From: Candidatus Rifleibacteriota bacterium | Lineage (GTDB): Bacteria; Riflebacteria; Ozemobacteria; Ozemobacterales; Ozemobacteraceae | Assembly (NCBI GenBank): GCA_029564115.1 | Contig: JAKQQP010000554.1 | Location: forward strand, 1-7,350 | DNA length: 7,350 nucleotides | Direction of reading: 5' to 3' | Part shown: positions 5,421 to 7,350 of the stretch, in pieces | Layout of the letters: each line of letters opens with the position of its first letter | Numbering within the stretch: position 1 is the stretch's first letter | Notes under the pieces: model-generated | The model's input: the letters and a program-made list of their open reading frames with translations, nothing else | Told to the model about the DNA's origin: nothing | The model's database searches: none | Position numbers and translations under genes: made by a program

Positions 5421-6689
5421 ATGGAATACCTGTTTCCTGTATTCACCGGTTTGAGCCTTTCGGCCATGACCGGATTCAGAGCTTTCATGCCCCCTCTGAT
5501 ACTTGGGGTTCTTTATCGCTTTTTTCCCGATATGGTCAAGGTTAACGAAAGTTTTGCTTTTCTCGCCGGCGACCCAGTGCTGATCGCTCTTGCCGTTGCC
5601 GCAATTGCAGAGTTTCTTGCTGATAAATTTCCGGTGATTGATAATATTCTTGACTGGCTTGAACTGCCGGCAAAAATTGCCTTTTCGGCAATTCTTACCT
5701 TTGCGTTGATCCCGGGTGGCAGTCACTGGTTCTACCTTCTGGTTGCCATGGTTTTTGCGCAGACCGCCACCTTGTCGGTGCATGCCGGCAAAACCGGGTT
5801 ACGGGCCGCATCTACTGTCAGTACCGGCGGCATTGCCAACCCGCTGATTGGCACGCTGGAAGATATCATCACCCTCATCGGAACCATCATGGCGATTGTG
5901 TTGCCCTGGCTTGCCATAATTCTTCTGGCATACCTGGTTTATCGCTGCATTCGTTATATCACCGGTTCCAGTGGCGGCAACGATGGAAAAATTGCTGAAA
6001 CCAGACCGTCATTTCTCTGGTTTCATATTTCTCAGGCTCTCAGCCGCTGGTTTTTTAGAATTTACAACGGCATGAAAATTTACAATTACGAACTGGTGCC
6101 GGTTAATGAACAGTTCGTCACTGTCGCCAATCACGCCTCGATCTGGGATGGCTTCATCATGGCCAGCGCAGTCAGGGTTCCGCTGTTCATCATGGTTAAA
6201 AAAGAGGCATTCGATAACCCCTTCAAAGGTTTTTATCTGCGCAAGGTTCTCTGTTTTCCGGTCGATCGCTCCAAAGTCGATGCCCATGCCATAAAAACTG
6301 CCATGAAACTGGTCAATGACGGGCAGCGGCTTGGCCTGTTTCCTGAAGGCACCCGTAACCGTGAGGGTAAAGTTGGAAAATTCAAGGCCGGCGCCATCAA
6401 GTTTGCCCTGAAAAAGAAGCTGCCGATTGTGCCTGCCTACATTTCCAACTCGCACCTGCTGACGCCGCCAGGCACCTTTTTTCCGCGGCCGGCAAAAATG
6501 TCGGTGCATATTCTTGAGCCAATTGACACCAAAGCCGAACTTGAAGCCGGCAAAGACGAAGAACAGATTCTTGAAATGCTCTACCAGAGAATCTGCGACA
6601 AGGGCAGCGAAGTCATGGGCTATGACGTGCGCGATTATGCCAGTCTGAAAGCTGACGCCGAGCCGGCCAACGATGAACCGGGCAGCTGA
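5421..6689 (+). CDS. DUF4126 membrane domain fused to a PlsC-type 1-acylglycerol-3-phosphate acyltransferase
   Basis: This 422-residue protein joins two domains. Residues about 5-180 match the DUF4126 pattern: a polytopic hydrophobic domain with GFRAFMPPLILG (18-29), STGGIANPLIG (134-144) and a final hydrophobic stretch (about 148-178); its function is unknown. Residues about 205-400 are a PlsC/LPLAT acyltransferase with all four family blocks: NHASIWD (237-243, the NHx4D catalytic box), CFPVDR (278-283), LFPEGTR (306-312, glycerol-3-phosphate binding) and LPIVPA (334-339). The catalytic His238 and Asp243 are intact. PlsC enzymes acylate lysophosphatidic acid to phosphatidic acid at the cytoplasmic membrane face, and the DUF4126 part probably anchors it there (inference). 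Specificity cannot be read, so another lysophospholipid or glycolipid could be the acceptor. The start is supported by a ribosome-binding region, and the gene has its own promoter. Its last 17 bases overlap the next gene. Confidence 0.9.
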   Translation: MEYLFPVFTGLSLSAMTGFRAFMPPLILGVLYRFFPDMVKVNESFAFLAGDPVLIALAVAAIAEFLADKFPVIDNILDWLELPAKIAFSAILTFALIPGGSHWFYLLVAMVFAQTATLSVHAGKTGLRAASTVSTGGIANPLIGTLEDIITLIGTIMAIVLPWLAIILLAYLVYRCIRYITGSSGGNDGKIAETRPSFLWFHISQALSRWFFRIYNGMKIYNYELVPVNEQFVTVANHASIWDGFIMASAVRVPLFIMVKKEAFDNPFKGFYLRKVLCFPVDRSKVDAHAIKTAMKLVNDGQRLGLFPEGTRNREGKVGKFKAGAIKFALKKKLPIVPAYISNSHLLTPPGTFFPRPAKMSVHILEPIDTKAELEAGKDEEQILEMLYQRICDKGSEVMGYDVRDYASLKADAEPANDEPGS

Positions 6690-7350
6690 TTTCGTTGCGA
6701 CCAGGGGCTACCCCTGCTGGCTTCGCATAGACTATGGCACGCTGCTGAGCAATATTGCGACTCATCTTGCAAAAGCACCTCTGCTTGACGTCAGTCTGCC
6801 TTTTCTGCAGAAAATCTGGCCAAATCTTGAAGACGATCTGATCAGAAACGGTCTGACCGGCGTTCTGAGTTCTTCACCGACTTTTCTGCTGAGTGCTTCG
6901 CCATCGCTGCAGCGCATTCTGCGCCCCGGCTACCGACCGGCCGAGACCGGCTATGCGCGTGAAGGTCTGCTGCCGGTGCTGGGTTCGTTCGCCGACTGTC
7001 TCAATCTGTCGAATATGGCACAGATACATGACCGGCGTCTGCCCTTTTTATTGCGGGCCCGCGCCCGTTCAGGCGAATTCGGCGCCGGCGACTGGGGTCT
7101 CGACACGATTTGCGAGCAGCTGACCAATATTCCGATGATCGACATCGCCGGTTTTTTTCTTCTGCGCCAGCCTGAAAGCAGCGAAGTTTTTACTTTACGC
7201 CGGCATCTGCGCCGACTCGAATCGCCGCACAGCAGCCTGGTGGTTCCGCTGTCACTGATCAACAGTGATTATGCTGAATACCAGCCATTTATCAGCGATG
7301 AAGTTCTTGGCCTCGAATCTGGCGGCAGCTCCTGTTTTCCGATTGAAACG
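6673..7350 (+). CDS. Partial alanine-racemase-fold protein lacking the catalytic lysine motif
   Basis: An open frame runs from the ATG at 6673 to the window end, 226 residues without a stop. An in-frame TGA at 6646-6648 excludes an earlier ATG start. The order of segments follows the N-terminal barrel of alanine racemase: CWLRIDYGTLLSNIATHL (15-32) for the W-x-x-ID-x-x-x-L-x-x-N opening, LLRARARSGEFGAG (126-139) for the DTGMxRxG strand, and MIDIAGFFLL (155-164) for the 'l-x-l-x-G-hxxH' strand. VVPLSLINSD (190-199) is where NSA normally stands. The family's PLP-binding K-A-x-A-Y-G-H-G is not there: PLLDVSLPFLQ (36-46) occupies its place without a lysine at the site. Enzymatic racemase activity is therefore doubtful. 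It may be a divergent PLP-fold relative or a pseudoenzyme, and the resemblance is by eye. It overlaps the acyltransferase gene by 17 bases in another frame, so the two are probably translationally coupled. The C-terminus is missing from the window. Confidence 0.6.
   Translation, partial: MNRAADFVATRGYPCWLRIDYGTLLSNIATHLAKAPLLDVSLPFLQKIWPNLEDDLIRNGLTGVLSSSPTFLLSASPSLQRILRPGYRPAETGYAREGLLPVLGSFADCLNLSNMAQIHDRRLPFLLRARARSGEFGAGDWGLDTICEQLTNIPMIDIAGFFLLRQPESSEVFTLRRHLRRLESPHSSLVVPLSLINSDYAEYQPFISDEVLGLESGGSSCFPIET

Noticed and set aside
5388..5783. A 131-codon minus-strand frame opposite the start of the DUF4126-PlsC gene
   Set aside because: It is antisense to conserved membrane-domain sequence and spans that gene's promoter end and ribosome-binding site. 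It shows no motif.

Overview
The window is protein-coding over almost its whole length, with moderate G+C and Shine-Dalgarno-like sites. Two secretory or membrane features (a type I signal peptide and polytopic membrane segments) fit a bacterium, probably with a Gram-negative style envelope. It contains no rRNA, tRNA, mobile element, CRISPR array or taxonomic marker, so I do not name a lineage. The protein architectures (a CpaE/MinD-like ATPase fused to TPRs, DUF4126 fused to PlsC) suggest an environmental or poorly sampled phylum, but that is an impression.

Layout. Bases 2-2500 (+) encode an 832-residue protein: an N-terminal CpaE/MinD-type P-loop ATPase, a TPR array and an unrecognised beta-rich C-terminus. 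It ends at a strong intrinsic terminator (2516-2554). Two genes converge on that terminator from the minus strand: an ATP-grasp ligase-like protein (3543-4706) followed by a family 2 glycosyltransferase (2553-3539). They look like a two-gene operon. They lie in the same reading frame, separated only by a TGA and one further codon, and the glycosyltransferase has no better start than a TTG. From a 105-base divergent promoter region (4707-4811), a small secreted protein of unknown function (4821-5315) is read on the plus strand. A second 105-base gap (5316-5420) holds a good sigma70-like promoter for a DUF4126-PlsC fusion (5421-6689). The next gene overlaps it by 17 bases. This last gene (6673 to beyond the window) looks like a degenerate alanine-racemase-type barrel without the catalytic lysine motif, and was called by reading the frame by hand because it is open at the window edge.

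How the genes may work together. The minus-strand pair looks like a biosynthetic or envelope-modification operon: an ATP-dependent ligase plus a membrane-anchored glycosyltransferase. The plus-strand 5421 cluster joins phospholipid acylation to a racemase-fold protein of unknown role. The divergent promoters appear to share one -35 region, so the ATP-grasp operon and the secreted protein may be co-regulated or may compete for polymerase. No defence system, toxin-antitoxin pair or mobile island is visible. The less ordinary elements are the domain fusions, the in-frame TGA junction, the overlapping divergent promoters with a possible leaderless gene, and the degenerate racemase-like protein.
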